Below are positions 17,174-26,595 of a stretch of DNA of 59,921 bases, piece by piece. Source of the DNA: a bacterium. GTDB taxonomy: Bacteria > Myxococcota_A > Polyangia > Nannocystales > Nannocystaceae. The position numbers and the translations under genes were made by a program. Position 1 is the first letter of the stretch, and every line of letters begins with the position of its first letter. Below the pieces are notes generated by a model. That model ran no database searches. It was not told the origin of the DNA and was given only the letters and a program-made list of their open reading frames with translations. Where the stretch lies: positions 1 through 59,921 of the forward strand of contig JANSYI010000044.1 of assembly GCA_024742475.1 (NCBI GenBank), written 5' to 3'.

Positions 17174-18928
17174 TCACCGACCGCCGGCGGCGACGTGCAG
17201 CGCGTGAATGTGTTCCTCGACTCGGGAGCGGACCAGGGCGAGCGCCGCGTCGTCGTATCGACGCGCGAGCGCATCCAGCACGGGAGCTTCCGCCGGGGAC
17301 CCGATCTTGTCGCGCAACCGCCGGGCGTCCACGCCGGAGGGCACTCGCATGATGTCCGCGCGAAGATCGTCGAGGTACGCCCGTGCGCGCGCAGCCGCCT
17401 CGGGGGCTCGCCGGCCGTCGCGAACGATCGCGGCCTCGAGCGCCGCGAGGTACCGGAGGTCGTCGTGCCCCTCCGACAACGCCGTCCAGATGCGGGTGGG
17501 CATCAACGCGTCGGGATCGTCGGGGTCGGGAAATGCCATGCCGAAGTCGTGGCTTCGACCGTCGCGGTCGTCGAGCGGCTGCTGGTCGAACGCCTGGTAC
17601 GCCCACGTGACGTGCGTCGAAAACGGGCTGGCCCACAGGTACACCCCGTTGACCAGTCGCGCCCACCGACCCGTGAAGTAGGTGCCGCGCTCGTTGTGAT
17701 AGAACCAGGCCTCGTCGCCGGTGTCGCGCAGCTCCTGCGCATAGTCGGCAACCGTGCCCCCTCGCACGAGCCACCACTCGAACGTGTAGCCATGGTGGCT
17801 CCTCACGTCGAGCAGCGGGTCGAGGCGCTTGCGGTGCGCATCGGCCTCGTCGTCCAGGGTGGAGAGGGTGGCGTAGGTCGGAAGCCCCGCGGCGCGCGCG
17901 TGGGCGGCGAGCCGCTCGAACAGCGGTAGGCGTCCGCGCTCGAAGATCTCGTCGACGTGCATCACGGCCAGATCGAGATCGGGGAACGCGTCCGACAGGC
18001 TCGCGATTTCGGCCAGAGTCTTGGATGCCGCGGCCGCGAACGCTTCGTCCCCGTCGAGCGAGGCTCCGGCGGCGCCTGCATACGCGACATCGAGGTGGCC
18101 CAGCAGACGAGCGAGCGGCACGAGCCCCGCATCCACCACGACGCGCCCGTTGAACCCGGCATCTCGAGCGATCCGGAGCAGGTCTCGAATCGGCGCGACG
18201 TCGACCATCAGCGCGTGTTTCGGACCCCAGCCGAACCGGGGCCGTACATCCAGGACCAGCGTGTCCACGCCGTGCGCGCGCATGTCGTCGAGCTCGCGCC
18301 GAATCCGTCGCGGGTCGGAGAGCTTACCGAACGCATAGTAGTACATGCCGAGGTGTTGCCCGCCTGTGCCCCCCAAGGACATATCTCGCACGCGAAGCCG
18401 TACGGGACGCGTCTCGAGCGTGTTGCCCAGGCGGACTTCGATCGTTCCCGCGTATAGACCCGGTGGCGTCCCCGCGGGAACACCGACCTCGAGCCAGATC
18501 TCCTCGAAGCGGGACGCCTCGATCGGGTGAGGGACGAACCGGGGGGCGAACCGACCGACGATCTCCGTGTCCTTGCCGCGGAAGCGGGAGCGCACCGGCA
18601 CTCTGCGGACACGTCGCAGACCGGTCGCGGTGGCCGGCAGCGTGTGCTCGGACGACGCCAGCTCGGGACGCTGGACGTCGAGGGTACCGCTGTGTCCGCC
18701 CGAGTAGACGACGAAGGCGACGCGCTCCCGTTCGCCCGCAGCCGCCACCACGGTCAGCGGTGTTCCCTCGGCCCACTCGCGCACGGCTGCGCTGGGGTCC
18801 ACGTCATCGAGCGGGAAGTGCTGGGCGAGCGTCACCTCCCCCCGCGTGACCGCCGTGGTACGCCCCGGTTCAGCGGGGAGCGGCGCGGTAAGGGCCCACA
18901 GCCCGAGCGCCCATGCCCAAGGACCCAC
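17174..18928 (-). CDS. Secreted DUF4091/GH123-like glycoside hydrolase
   Basis: 584 aa from GTG 18928, giving the signal peptide MGPWAWALGLWALTAPLPAE. A TTG at 18973 would add 15 polar residues. The N-terminal part is beta-rich with a VRLRVRDMSLG segment. It is followed by a TIM-barrel-like region: HLGMYYYAFGKLSDPRRIRR, HGVDTLVLDVRP and LDLAVMHVDEIFERGRL. This layout is that of DUF4091 proteins, some of which are GH123 beta-N-acetylgalactosaminidases using an Asp-Glu pair; the DE in MHVDEIF fits. The exported enzyme is encoded just upstream of the GT4 gene, so it may trim or edit the polysaccharide. The substrate assignment is inference. Confidence 0.7.
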   Translation of the reverse strand: MGPWAWALGLWALTAPLPAEPGRTTAVTRGEVTLAQHFPLDDVDPSAAVREWAEGTPLTVVAAAGERERVAFVVYSGGHSGTLDVQRPELASSEHTLPATATGLRRVRRVPVRSRFRGKDTEIVGRFAPRFVPHPIEASRFEEIWLEVGVPAGTPPGLYAGTIEVRLGNTLETRPVRLRVRDMSLGGTGGQHLGMYYYAFGKLSDPRRIRRELDDMRAHGVDTLVLDVRPRFGWGPKHALMVDVAPIRDLLRIARDAGFNGRVVVDAGLVPLARLLGHLDVAYAGAAGASLDGDEAFAAAASKTLAEIASLSDAFPDLDLAVMHVDEIFERGRLPLFERLAAHARAAGLPTYATLSTLDDEADAHRKRLDPLLDVRSHHGYTFEWWLVRGGTVADYAQELRDTGDEAWFYHNERGTYFTGRWARLVNGVYLWASPFSTHVTWAYQAFDQQPLDDRDGRSHDFGMAFPDPDDPDALMPTRIWTALSEGHDDLRYLAALEAAIVRDGRRAPEAAARARAYLDDLRADIMRVPSGVDARRLRDKIGSPAEAPVLDALARRYDDAALALVRSRVEEHIHALHVAAGGR

Positions 18929-19036
18929 CTCGCCAGTCTCGCACGCGTCCGGACCCCGCCCGCCGCGTCGCAACTAGCGCAACTGGCGCCAAATCGGCAA
19001 AACCCTTGGAACTCCCGAGACTAAGCAAAACCGCGC

Positions 19037-19042
19037 TATCGT
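19037..19042 (+). promoter_or_regulatory. -10 element 6 nt before the RCC1 lipoprotein start
   Basis: TATCGT is followed by CGGGAC and then the GTG start at 19049. Transcription would begin at or within 1-2 nt of the start codon, so a leaderless mRNA is predicted. No Shine-Dalgarno is present. Confidence 0.5.
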
Positions 19043-19048
19043 CGGGAC

Positions 19049-21139
19049 GTGAAGGGTCGCCCGGTCGAGCGAGCGCTGGTTGCGCAGTTTCTCCTGTCTC
19101 TCGTCCTGCTCGGCTGCGGCCGCTCCGACGCCGTCGCGGTCGCGCAAGACAGCGCGACCTCCGGCGGACCCACATCCGGCGAGACCGAAACCGAGACCTT
19201 GGGGACCGAGTCGACGCTCGACCCCGAGACGACCTTTGACGACTCGACCACCACAGGCGACCCGCTGTGTGGCAACGCGGTGCTCGACCCCGGCGAAGAG
19301 TGCGACCCCGGCGATGCACTGATCGGTCCGGGGCAGGACTGCCTCGAGGGCTGCATCGCCAACGTGTGCGGCGACGGAGACCAGGGACCCGCCGAACAGT
19401 GCGACGACGGCAACGACATCGACGATGACGACTGCCGCAACGACTGCGTGCTGGGCAGCTGCAACGACGGCATCCCCCAAGCGGGCGAAGAGTGCGACGA
19501 CGGCAACCTCGACGACACCGACGGATGTCTGTCCGACTGCACGCTCGCGACCTGTGGGGACGGATTCGTCCAGGCTGGGGTCGAGGAGTGTGACGACGGC
19601 GAAAAGGGCAACTCGCCCTTCGGCAACTGCACGCCCCTTTGCACGATCAACGTCTGCGGCGACGGCTTCCAGCGCTTCGACGAGCAGTGCGACCCAGGAG
19701 AGGATCAGATCGGGCCCGGGCTCGAGTGCCGCGACGGCTGCATTCTCAACGTCTGCGGCGACGGTGACCCGTGGCTGGGTGAAGCCTGCGACGACGGCAA
19801 CGACGACAACACCGACGCGTGCGTCAACTGCAACCTCGCGACGTGCGGCGATGGCTTCGTGTTCCCCGACGAAGAAGAATGCGACGACGGCGACTTCGAC
19901 GACCTCGACAGCTGCCACGACGACTGCTCGTTCCATCGGGTCACCAAGATATCGCTGGGCGGCAACCACACCTGCGCCCTCTTCGACTCGAACCTCACGC
20001 AGTGCTGGGGCAACGGCAACAACGGACGCACCGGCCACGGCGACGAGGAGAACTACGGTGACAACGAGCCCGCCTCGGCCGCGGGCTTCTTGTCGATGGG
20101 TGGCCCGGTCTTCGACATCAACGCGGCGGTCGGCCACACCTGCTACGCGGACATGGGCAGCCAGCTGCGCTGCTTTGGCCGCGCGGCGGAGGGCCAGCTG
20201 GGCTACGGCAACATCAACGACCTGGGCGACGACGAGCTGCCCAGCACCCTGCCGGCGCTGGCCCTGCCCGACCCCACCACCCTCTTCAACGCTCGGGGCG
20301 GCTCGTTCCACACCTGCGCGCGCTCCGACGTCGACGGGTCACTCCGCTGCTGGGGCCAGCAGGACTTCTTCCAGCTCGGAGTGCCCGCCCTGACCGAAAA
20401 CATCGGCGACGACGAGACGGTGGCGGCCACGATCCCGGTCACGCTCGGACCCGAGACGGTCGAGGACATCGCCCTGGGCAACCGCCACAGCTGCGTGCTG
20501 CTCGACACCGGTGCAGTCCGCTGCTGGGGCCTGGGAGCCGACGGCGCGCTCGGCTACGGCAACAGCGCCAACATCGGTGACGACGAAGACCCCGCGACGG
20601 CAGGAGACGTGCCGGTCGGCGCAGGCGTCGTCCGCCTCACCGCGGGTTGGTTCCACACCTGCGTGATCACCGACGTCGGCGACGTGCGCTGCTGGGGCCG
20701 TGGCGCCGCGGGCCGGCTGGGCTACGGGTCGACCGTCTCGATCGGCGTCGCGCAGACCGCGGCCGATGTCGGCGGCATCGACCTGATGACGACAGCGACC
20801 CCGATCGAGATCGCGGCCGGCCTCGGTCACAGCTGCGCCCTGTTCGACGACGGCACCGTCCGGTGCTGGGGCGCAAACACCAGCGGACAGCTCGGGTACG
20901 GCAACACCGCCAGCATCGGCGACAACGAGCCAGCCGGTTCGGGCGGCGACGTTCCGCTCGGCGGCCCCGCGGTCGCCATTGCGGCCGATGGCAACCACAC
21001 CTGCGCCATCATGGAAGCCAACGGTGCCGTGCGGTGCTGGGGCGATGGCGGCGACGGGCGCTTGGGCTACGGCAACACGAACAGTGTCGGCGACGACGAG
21101 TTCCCCTCGGCCGCCGGCGACGTCCCCCTGCTTCAGTAG
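19049..21139 (+). CDS. Lipoprotein with DUF4215 Cys-rich repeats and RCC1 repeats
   Basis: 696 aa, GTG start. The signal peptide ends in lipobox VLLGC, followed by a Thr/Glu/Ser linker to about residue 72. Residues ~73-285 hold about seven DUF4215-type units of the pattern CGDG...E.CDDGN..D.D.C (for example CGDGDQGPAEQCDDGNDIDD). Residues ~290-696 hold at least six RCC1-like repeats with HTCA/HSCA...V.CWG.N..GQLGYGN..., which should fold as a seven-bladed propeller. Such proteins are expected on the outer surface. It lies between the GT4/DUF4091 genes and the sugar-transferase gene. A role in binding the polysaccharide is possible but not shown. Confidence 0.88.
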   Translation: MKGRPVERALVAQFLLSLVLLGCGRSDAVAVAQDSATSGGPTSGETETETLGTESTLDPETTFDDSTTTGDPLCGNAVLDPGEECDPGDALIGPGQDCLEGCIANVCGDGDQGPAEQCDDGNDIDDDDCRNDCVLGSCNDGIPQAGEECDDGNLDDTDGCLSDCTLATCGDGFVQAGVEECDDGEKGNSPFGNCTPLCTINVCGDGFQRFDEQCDPGEDQIGPGLECRDGCILNVCGDGDPWLGEACDDGNDDNTDACVNCNLATCGDGFVFPDEEECDDGDFDDLDSCHDDCSFHRVTKISLGGNHTCALFDSNLTQCWGNGNNGRTGHGDEENYGDNEPASAAGFLSMGGPVFDINAAVGHTCYADMGSQLRCFGRAAEGQLGYGNINDLGDDELPSTLPALALPDPTTLFNARGGSFHTCARSDVDGSLRCWGQQDFFQLGVPALTENIGDDETVAATIPVTLGPETVEDIALGNRHSCVLLDTGAVRCWGLGADGALGYGNSANIGDDEDPATAGDVPVGAGVVRLTAGWFHTCVITDVGDVRCWGRGAAGRLGYGSTVSIGVAQTAADVGGIDLMTTATPIEIAAGLGHSCALFDDGTVRCWGANTSGQLGYGNTASIGDNEPAGSGGDVPLGGPAVAIAADGNHTCAIMEANGAVRCWGDGGDGRLGYGNTNSVGDDEFPSAAGDVPLLQ

Positions 21140-21176
21140 CGGCCGGGGGCCCGCATCCCTCCCGCGACGACTCCCC

Positions 21177-22517
21177 ATGCCGGCCGCACTGATCCTTCTG
21201 CTCGATGCCTCGTTCATCGCGCTCGCCGTCGAGCTGACGGCGTGGGTCCTCGGCACGTTCCTCTACCCCGGCGCCGACGTCGGCTTTCGCGGAGTGACGG
21301 TCTCCGCAACCGCGGGGCTGCTCGGCGGCATCGCCACCTCGTACCTCACGGGTCTTCACCAAAGTGGACTCGTGCTCCGGCGCAAGGAGGTCGCGTTGCG
21401 CTCCGTGTTCGTCGGCGCGGCCACGTCACTGGGCGTCCTGCTCGCCAGCCACTTCGTCTGGTACCAAGCCGTCGGCCGGACCATGCTGCTGCTCGTCGGC
21501 GCGACATCGGCCCTGTCGGTCTTCGCGTGGCGCATCATCTATGGACGCTACCTGCGGCGCGGCCCTCGGGTGCGCGTCGCGGTGCTCGGCGATGGGCCGC
21601 TCGAGCACGACCTCGTCGGCCGCATTCAGCAAGACCGACACCCGCAGTACGAGATGGCCGGCTTGCTCGGCCAATCCAAGGACCCGCAGATCGCCGCGCT
21701 CGGGGACATCGACCGCGCGGTCGAAGTCTGCCTCGAGCACAAGATCAGCGTCGTCACGGTCGTCGGCAGCTCGGGGATGGCCGCCGCACATCACCTCGCC
21801 CTCGCCGAACTACGTGTCCATGGGTTCGAGCTGCGCACCGCCGAGGCGATGTTCATGGCCCTCGAGCAGCGCGTGCCGGTCGAGATCGTCGACGAACGCT
21901 GGCTGCTCAACCTCTTCGAGCAGCTCGATCAAACCCGCGATCGGGTCAAGCGCATGCTCGACGTCTGCGTCTCACTGGCCGGGCTGGCGTTCTTCGCCCT
22001 GCTCCTTCCCGTGCTCTACCCGCTGGTCCGGCTCGACTCCGCCGGACCGTTCTTCTACTCGCAGGAGCGCGTGGGACTGGGGAACCGCGTGTTCCGCATC
22101 TACAAGGTGCGCACGATGAAGGTCGCGCCGCCCGATGCCGACGAGCAGTGGGCCAAGTCGGCCGACAACCGCATGACTCGGCTCGGTCGTTTCCTTCGAC
22201 GCTCTCGAATCGACGAGATGCCGCAGTTTTGGAACGTGCTCCGAGGGGACATGTCGATCGTGGGGCCGCGTCCCGAACAGCCCGCCCTGGCTGCCAAGCT
22301 CGAGCGAGAGGTCAACTACTTCAGCTATCGCCACCTGGTGAAGCCGGGCATCACCGGGTGGGCACAGATCAACCACGGATACGCCGCGTCGGTCGACGAG
22401 TCGCGCACCAAGCTGTCGTACGACCTGTACTACGTCCGCCACCACACGCTCGCGCTCGACCTCGACATCATGCTGCGCACCTTCTTCGTGATGCTGGCGC
22501 GCATCGGCAGCCGCTGA
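21177..22517 (+). CDS. Polyprenyl glycosylphosphotransferase (WbaP/WcaJ-like initiating sugar transferase)
   Basis: 446 aa from ATG 21177. Four N-terminal hydrophobic helices (residues ~1-125) precede a Rossmann-like CoA-binding-type segment (VRVAVLGDGPLEHDLVGRIQ) and a final membrane/re-entrant helix (RMLDVCVSLAGLAFFALLLP). The C-terminal catalytic domain has RVGLGNRVFRIYKVRTM, RRSRIDEMPQFWNVLRGDMS, IVGPRPEQPAL and KPGITGWAQINHGY, all hallmark segments. It transfers a sugar-1-phosphate from a nucleotide sugar to undecaprenyl phosphate at the inner membrane, starting each repeat unit. It follows the RCC1 gene by 37 nt and ends 2 nt from the convergent sulfotransferase-like gene. Confidence 0.95.
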   Translation: MPAALILLLDASFIALAVELTAWVLGTFLYPGADVGFRGVTVSATAGLLGGIATSYLTGLHQSGLVLRRKEVALRSVFVGAATSLGVLLASHFVWYQAVGRTMLLLVGATSALSVFAWRIIYGRYLRRGPRVRVAVLGDGPLEHDLVGRIQQDRHPQYEMAGLLGQSKDPQIAALGDIDRAVEVCLEHKISVVTVVGSSGMAAAHHLALAELRVHGFELRTAEAMFMALEQRVPVEIVDERWLLNLFEQLDQTRDRVKRMLDVCVSLAGLAFFALLLPVLYPLVRLDSAGPFFYSQERVGLGNRVFRIYKVRTMKVAPPDADEQWAKSADNRMTRLGRFLRRSRIDEMPQFWNVLRGDMSIVGPRPEQPALAAKLEREVNYFSYRHLVKPGITGWAQINHGYAASVDESRTKLSYDLYYVRHHTLALDLDIMLRTFFVMLARIGSR

Positions 22518-22519
22518 GG

Positions 22520-23452
22520 TCAGCAGTAGCCGAGCGCGGCGAGGTCTTCGCCCAGCAGCGCCGCCAACGCTCGATTGTTGTCGCGATGATGCTCGAGGGC
22601 AGCGGTCGCCAACCACTGGGGAAAGATGCGGCGGCGGCCCAGCAGCGGGTCGAGCGTGCGGTTGAGGATCAGCGCGGGATGCATCTGGCTGGGCACGTAG
22701 CGCTTGACCGCGAGCTTGACGTTCATCGGAGTCGCGTTGACGGCTCGGGCGACGAATGCGGACACCGGCGAGAGCGAGGCGTTCTTGCGCTCGACGTCGT
22801 CGGCTTCGTGGGGCGTCACGCCAGCAAAGGCACAGAACCGGTCGAGGAACGGCTGAGGATCCTCTGCGAACCGCTCGAAGGGCTGCACCAACACCTGGTC
22901 GACACCGAAGAGCGCCTGGTAGTGCTCGACGAAGGGGCGCCAGTCGAGGTCGCGCACGTCGAGGTTGGGGCCACCATAGATCCAGCGATACTCCGAGAAT
23001 GCGCCGTCTCGGTAGTTGGTGAAGCGCTCGGGCGTCGTGGACAGACCCGCCTTGAGGAACTGGCTGTAGGTCGACTCGAGCCAGCGATCCTGACGCCGCA
23101 GCACCAGCCAGATCTTGGGGTCGTCGAACACGTCGGCGATCGCCTGAGCGTTGGTGCAGAAGTCAGAGTGGTTCTGAAACGGCGTGCCGAACAGCGCCTC
23201 GGAGCTGATGATGACCTTCGAGCGCCCGCTCGCCGCCACGAACGCCGCAATCTCGGCCTTGAACCGGGCTCGGTCCAGGCGCGCGGGGTTGCGAAAGAGC
23301 AGCTCGTAGACGAACTGCTGCACGGGGTTGGCGGGCGGCTCGGGTCGGTACGGTGCGTGCACGAACAGCGCATCGGGCACCCGGGGCAGATACGTCTCCT
23401 GCAGGTAGGTCGAGGCGGCCTTCGACAGGCCTACATGAATCGTGATGTCCAT
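22520..23452 (-). CDS. Sulfotransferase-family protein
   Basis: 310 aa from ATG 23452, one nucleotide after the TGA of the upstream acyltransferase gene, so translation is probably coupled. The N-terminus MDITIHVGLSKAASTYLQET is a PAPS-type phosphosulfate-binding loop (usually PKTGTTSL or KSGTT). IISSEALFG and IWLVLRRQDRWLESTYSQFL (residues ~110-135) match the second conserved region, where the 3'-phosphate-binding Arg and Ser lie. It would add sulfate to a polysaccharide hydroxyl or amine. Third gene of the deacetylase-acyltransferase-sulfotransferase unit. Confidence 0.75.
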   Translation of the reverse strand: MDITIHVGLSKAASTYLQETYLPRVPDALFVHAPYRPEPPANPVQQFVYELLFRNPARLDRARFKAEIAAFVAASGRSKVIISSEALFGTPFQNHSDFCTNAQAIADVFDDPKIWLVLRRQDRWLESTYSQFLKAGLSTTPERFTNYRDGAFSEYRWIYGGPNLDVRDLDWRPFVEHYQALFGVDQVLVQPFERFAEDPQPFLDRFCAFAGVTPHEADDVERKNASLSPVSAFVARAVNATPMNVKLAVKRYVPSQMHPALILNRTLDPLLGRRRIFPQWLATAALEHHRDNNRALAALLGEDLAALGYC

Positions 23453-23453
23453 A

Positions 23454-25631
23454 TCAGCGCTTGGCGGTGAGCTCGGCCTCGGCCAGGAAGGTTCGCAGCA
23501 CGGGTAGGCCGACGATTGCGGTCGAGACGAGCAGGCACGAGCCCAAGGCGCCGGCGACCGACGCCCGATCGGCCGACTCGAGCATGCGAAGGTCGTAGTA
23601 CACCTGGGCGTCGGTGGGCCCGCGACTGATCCCCTCGCGCCGAGACTTGGCCGCCCTCCACACGAGCGCCACCGGCGTGGCCTCGCGCAGGACGACGCAG
23701 GTCGTGTCGCCACGGAACACGCGGTCGATGCACGCGGCAAACGCCGGCTCGGGCACGAGCGCTCGCATGCCGGCGAGGTCGAGGGATTCGACCCGCAAGC
23801 CCGTGTCCGCGGCGCTCACCTGGTGAACCGACCACTCCACCAGTGCGGGCGAGGGCTCGGGGAGCAGGGCGCGCACGCCCTCTTGTTTGAGGCGACGCAG
23901 CGTCGGCTGCTCGCGCGCGGCCGCAAGCGCGAGGTCGGCGCTCGTACGCACGAGCGCCCCCTGCCCCCACGCCAAGCGGTAGACGCTCAGGCGAGACGTG
24001 CCCCACACCTCCTTGTAGACCTCGTCGCCGACCGAGAAGTCGTACGAGGGGTCGCCGCGCTTGCACGCCTCCTCGAGCACGTAGATCATCAAGAGCTGCC
24101 CGGGTGAGTACGGTGCATAGCGGTCGTCGTGCGCGAGGGTGTAGCTGTTCGAGACGCCACCGTGGCGCAGCGCATAGCTGAACGCGATGACCTCGCCTTC
24201 GAGCCGGAGCACGCTCATGATCGCCTGTCCCTGACCGGCGAGCGCCGAGGCGGCGGCACGGACAAAGAGCTCGCGCTCGCGGCCGAACGCACGATCGACG
24301 TTGAACTCCGCCCAGCGCGTCTCGTAGAGCCCGACCGCCTCGTCCATCGCCGCGAGAATGCTCGTCTGCGTCGTCAGCTCCTCGAACTGAACGCGACCGA
24401 GCGACTCCAGCTTGCGCAGCGCCCGTCGCCAGTTGCCGCGGTGTTTCTTCTTGCGGCGGCGCCACACGGCATCCCAGCCCTCCCGCAGGTCGATCTCGGT
24501 GCAGGCGATGGTCCGCGCCTGCGCCGGGGCGCCCATGCCGCCGAGCACCAAGCCGCGCGCCGCCCGACGGAACGGGGAGTGCTCGCGCAGCCCGCTCAGG
24601 TCGACCGCCCTCGCACCCGTACGGGCCACGATGATCCGCAGCGCGCCGAGCACCGAGGGCATGTGCTCCGGGTCGTACAGCGGCCCGCTGTAGTTGCTGC
24701 GACGCGTGCCCCACAGACGGACGGTGTCACCGTCGCGCTCGAGCGGGAAGACGGCGATCGGTCGATCGCCCAAGTAGGCGGTGGCGACGAAGGCACCGGG
24801 GCTCTCGGCCAGCAGCGCACGCCGCCAGCCCCAGGCGTGAAACCCCGACGCGTCGGGTGTCTGATCGAGCAGCGCTCGCCACCGCTGGGGCAACGCCGCG
24901 TCGTCGAGCGGGCTGGGCTCCACGCTCACGCGCAGCATGCCCGGCTCGCCCTCGCCGATGAACATGCGGTACTGCAGGTGCTCCCCCTCCTGCCGGACCA
25001 GACGGAAGCCTGCCCGCAGCGCCGTCGTCTGCGAGGCGATGTTGTCCGCGTACGTCGCGACGTCGCACCACTGCAGGCCCTGCTGCGCGAACACCTCGCG
25101 GGCGCGGGCGCACATGCGGGTGGCAAGCCGCTGACCACGGGCCTCCTGGGCGACCCAATATGCGGCGACGTAGCCGGGGTCGTCGACGTCCTGCGGCCAC
25201 TGAGGCTCGAACGTCTCGATGCTCGGAGGTGACGGCGGCGAGACCTTGTGCCCGATGGCTGCACCGAGCCCCGAGACGACTCGACGACCGAGCTCGAGGG
25301 CAGTGGCCGGACGGTTGGCGATGTCGCGGGCGAAGGCCGGTGCAAACGTCGAAGCCCCCGCTCGCAACACCGGGCTGCGATGTTGGTCCTTGCGCATCGT
25401 CCCGAGCAGGCCGCCGACGATGCCAGCGCGGGGGTCCTCGGCGACGACCATGAACTCGCGCGGGTCCTGCATCCAGGCCCGCAGATACGCCTGCGACGAA
25501 TGAACGCCCATGCGGGCCCAGACCGACGCGTCGAACGTCCGGGCGAACGACGCCGCCGCCTGGGGGAGGTCGGCAGTACGCGCGAGGCGGACGACGGCGC
25601 CGCGGCGGGGAGTCGAGTCAGCGGAGGACAT
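23454..25631 (-). CDS. Two-domain GNAT/CelD-type acyltransferase
   Basis: 725 aa from ATG 25631, overlapping the end of the deacetylase gene by 14 nt. Residues ~10-235 are a GNAT acetyltransferase (VVRLARTADLPQAAASFART, YVAAYWVAQEARGQRLATRM with the acetyl-CoA loop, TTALRAGFRLVR). Residues ~245-560 are a CelD/BioF2-like (FemAB-related) domain: SGFHAWGWRRALLAES, ERDGDTVRLWGT, GRERELFVRAAAS and YDFSVGDEVYKEVWGT. The last ~150 residues are unassigned and may be a degenerate third copy. The pairing suggests N- or O-acylation of the sugar that the neighbouring deacetylase exposes. Donor and acceptor are inferred. Confidence 0.78.
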   Translation of the reverse strand: MSSADSTPRRGAVVRLARTADLPQAAASFARTFDASVWARMGVHSSQAYLRAWMQDPREFMVVAEDPRAGIVGGLLGTMRKDQHRSPVLRAGASTFAPAFARDIANRPATALELGRRVVSGLGAAIGHKVSPPSPPSIETFEPQWPQDVDDPGYVAAYWVAQEARGQRLATRMCARAREVFAQQGLQWCDVATYADNIASQTTALRAGFRLVRQEGEHLQYRMFIGEGEPGMLRVSVEPSPLDDAALPQRWRALLDQTPDASGFHAWGWRRALLAESPGAFVATAYLGDRPIAVFPLERDGDTVRLWGTRRSNYSGPLYDPEHMPSVLGALRIIVARTGARAVDLSGLREHSPFRRAARGLVLGGMGAPAQARTIACTEIDLREGWDAVWRRRKKKHRGNWRRALRKLESLGRVQFEELTTQTSILAAMDEAVGLYETRWAEFNVDRAFGRERELFVRAAASALAGQGQAIMSVLRLEGEVIAFSYALRHGGVSNSYTLAHDDRYAPYSPGQLLMIYVLEEACKRGDPSYDFSVGDEVYKEVWGTSRLSVYRLAWGQGALVRTSADLALAAAREQPTLRRLKQEGVRALLPEPSPALVEWSVHQVSAADTGLRVESLDLAGMRALVPEPAFAACIDRVFRGDTTCVVLREATPVALVWRAAKSRREGISRGPTDAQVYYDLRMLESADRASVAGALGSCLLVSTAIVGLPVLRTFLAEAELTAKR

Positions 25632-26589
25632 GCTGCGCGAGTTCGGCCATGGTGCGGCTTTGCCAGCCGTGGCTGTAGGAGAGCCGACGTGCGTGTTCGA
25701 GGAGGCGTTCGAGCATCGCGAGGTTCTCGCCCGGCGCGGCCCCAAAGTTATGAGGGTGCCACCACAGGTGGTAGGTGTGACCGGCCTCGGCAGCGGCCGT
25801 CATTTCACCGCGAATCCGGGCCTCCTTGGCCCGCTCGAGCTTGCGGAACCGCGGCGCGACCGGACGCAGGAAACGCGTACCGGGAAGGTCGACTGGCACC
25901 CTGCCCGCCTCAGGCTTCTGGGTTCGTGGGCCGGCGAGACGAAGATAGTTGTCGGCGAGCCGCACGCCTCGACGAGCCAGGGTATCGAGCCCAGAAGCGC
26001 CGCGCTGCAGCGCCCACCGCCGCGGCACACCGCGATAGCTGGTGATGCCCTTGCGCGCGAGGACGGGGAGGTAGAGATCGTTGACCTGGTTGCGGGGAAA
26101 GACCAAGCTCGTCGGCTCGACGCCGCGCGTGCGGGCGATCGCAACGGCCGCGTCGATGTCGGCCTCGAACTGCGCTTCGTCCTGCCCGGGCTCGTCGCAG
26201 TAGAAGTGCGCAAACGTATGCGTGGCCAGCTCCTGGTGCGGAGTCTGAGCGATGCGGCGGACGAGGTCCGGCGCGAAGTAACACGCGGCGTTGCGATCCA
26301 GGTCGGCCCGGTCGAGGTCGTCGTAGGGCGAGAGCCGGGCGTCGTCGTAGTCCGGACGCAGGCTCGGCGCGAACGCTCGCGCCTCCTCTTGATTCTCCGC
26401 GAAGACCAGCCCGACGGTCGCCCAGGTGGCATGCGTCCCAAAGCGCTCGAACACGTCGAGCATGCGCGGCACGGCCTCGTGCACGCCTTCGAGGTGAGCA
26501 CGATAGTCCTCGAGCGAGACCACGTCCCGCATGCCCCAATACAGCTCGAAGTCCAAGGAGACCACGAACGAGCCCGCACCGAGCGTCAC
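25618..26589 (-). CDS. Polysaccharide deacetylase (NodB domain)
   Basis: 323 aa, GTG start at 26589. SLDFELYWG supplies the catalytic Asp and acid pair. ELATHTFAHFYCD gives the metal-binding H-x3-H, and SLVFPRNQVND is the third NodB motif. HLWWHPHNFG supplies the C-terminal catalytic His. This order is that of carbohydrate esterase family 4, which removes N-acetyl groups from GlcNAc-type sugars using a divalent metal. No signal peptide is seen, so it may act on cytoplasmic lipid-linked intermediates. TATCGT lies 6 nt before the GTG with no Shine-Dalgarno. It shares a divergent control region with the methyltransferase gene and leads a three-gene modification unit. Confidence 0.9.
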   Translation of the reverse strand: MTLGAGSFVVSLDFELYWGMRDVVSLEDYRAHLEGVHEAVPRMLDVFERFGTHATWATVGLVFAENQEEARAFAPSLRPDYDDARLSPYDDLDRADLDRNAACYFAPDLVRRIAQTPHQELATHTFAHFYCDEPGQDEAQFEADIDAAVAIARTRGVEPTSLVFPRNQVNDLYLPVLARKGITSYRGVPRRWALQRGASGLDTLARRGVRLADNYLRLAGPRTQKPEAGRVPVDLPGTRFLRPVAPRFRKLERAKEARIRGEMTAAAEAGHTYHLWWHPHNFGAAPGENLAMLERLLEHARRLSYSHGWQSRTMAELAQHVLR

Positions 26590-26595
26590 GCGAAG

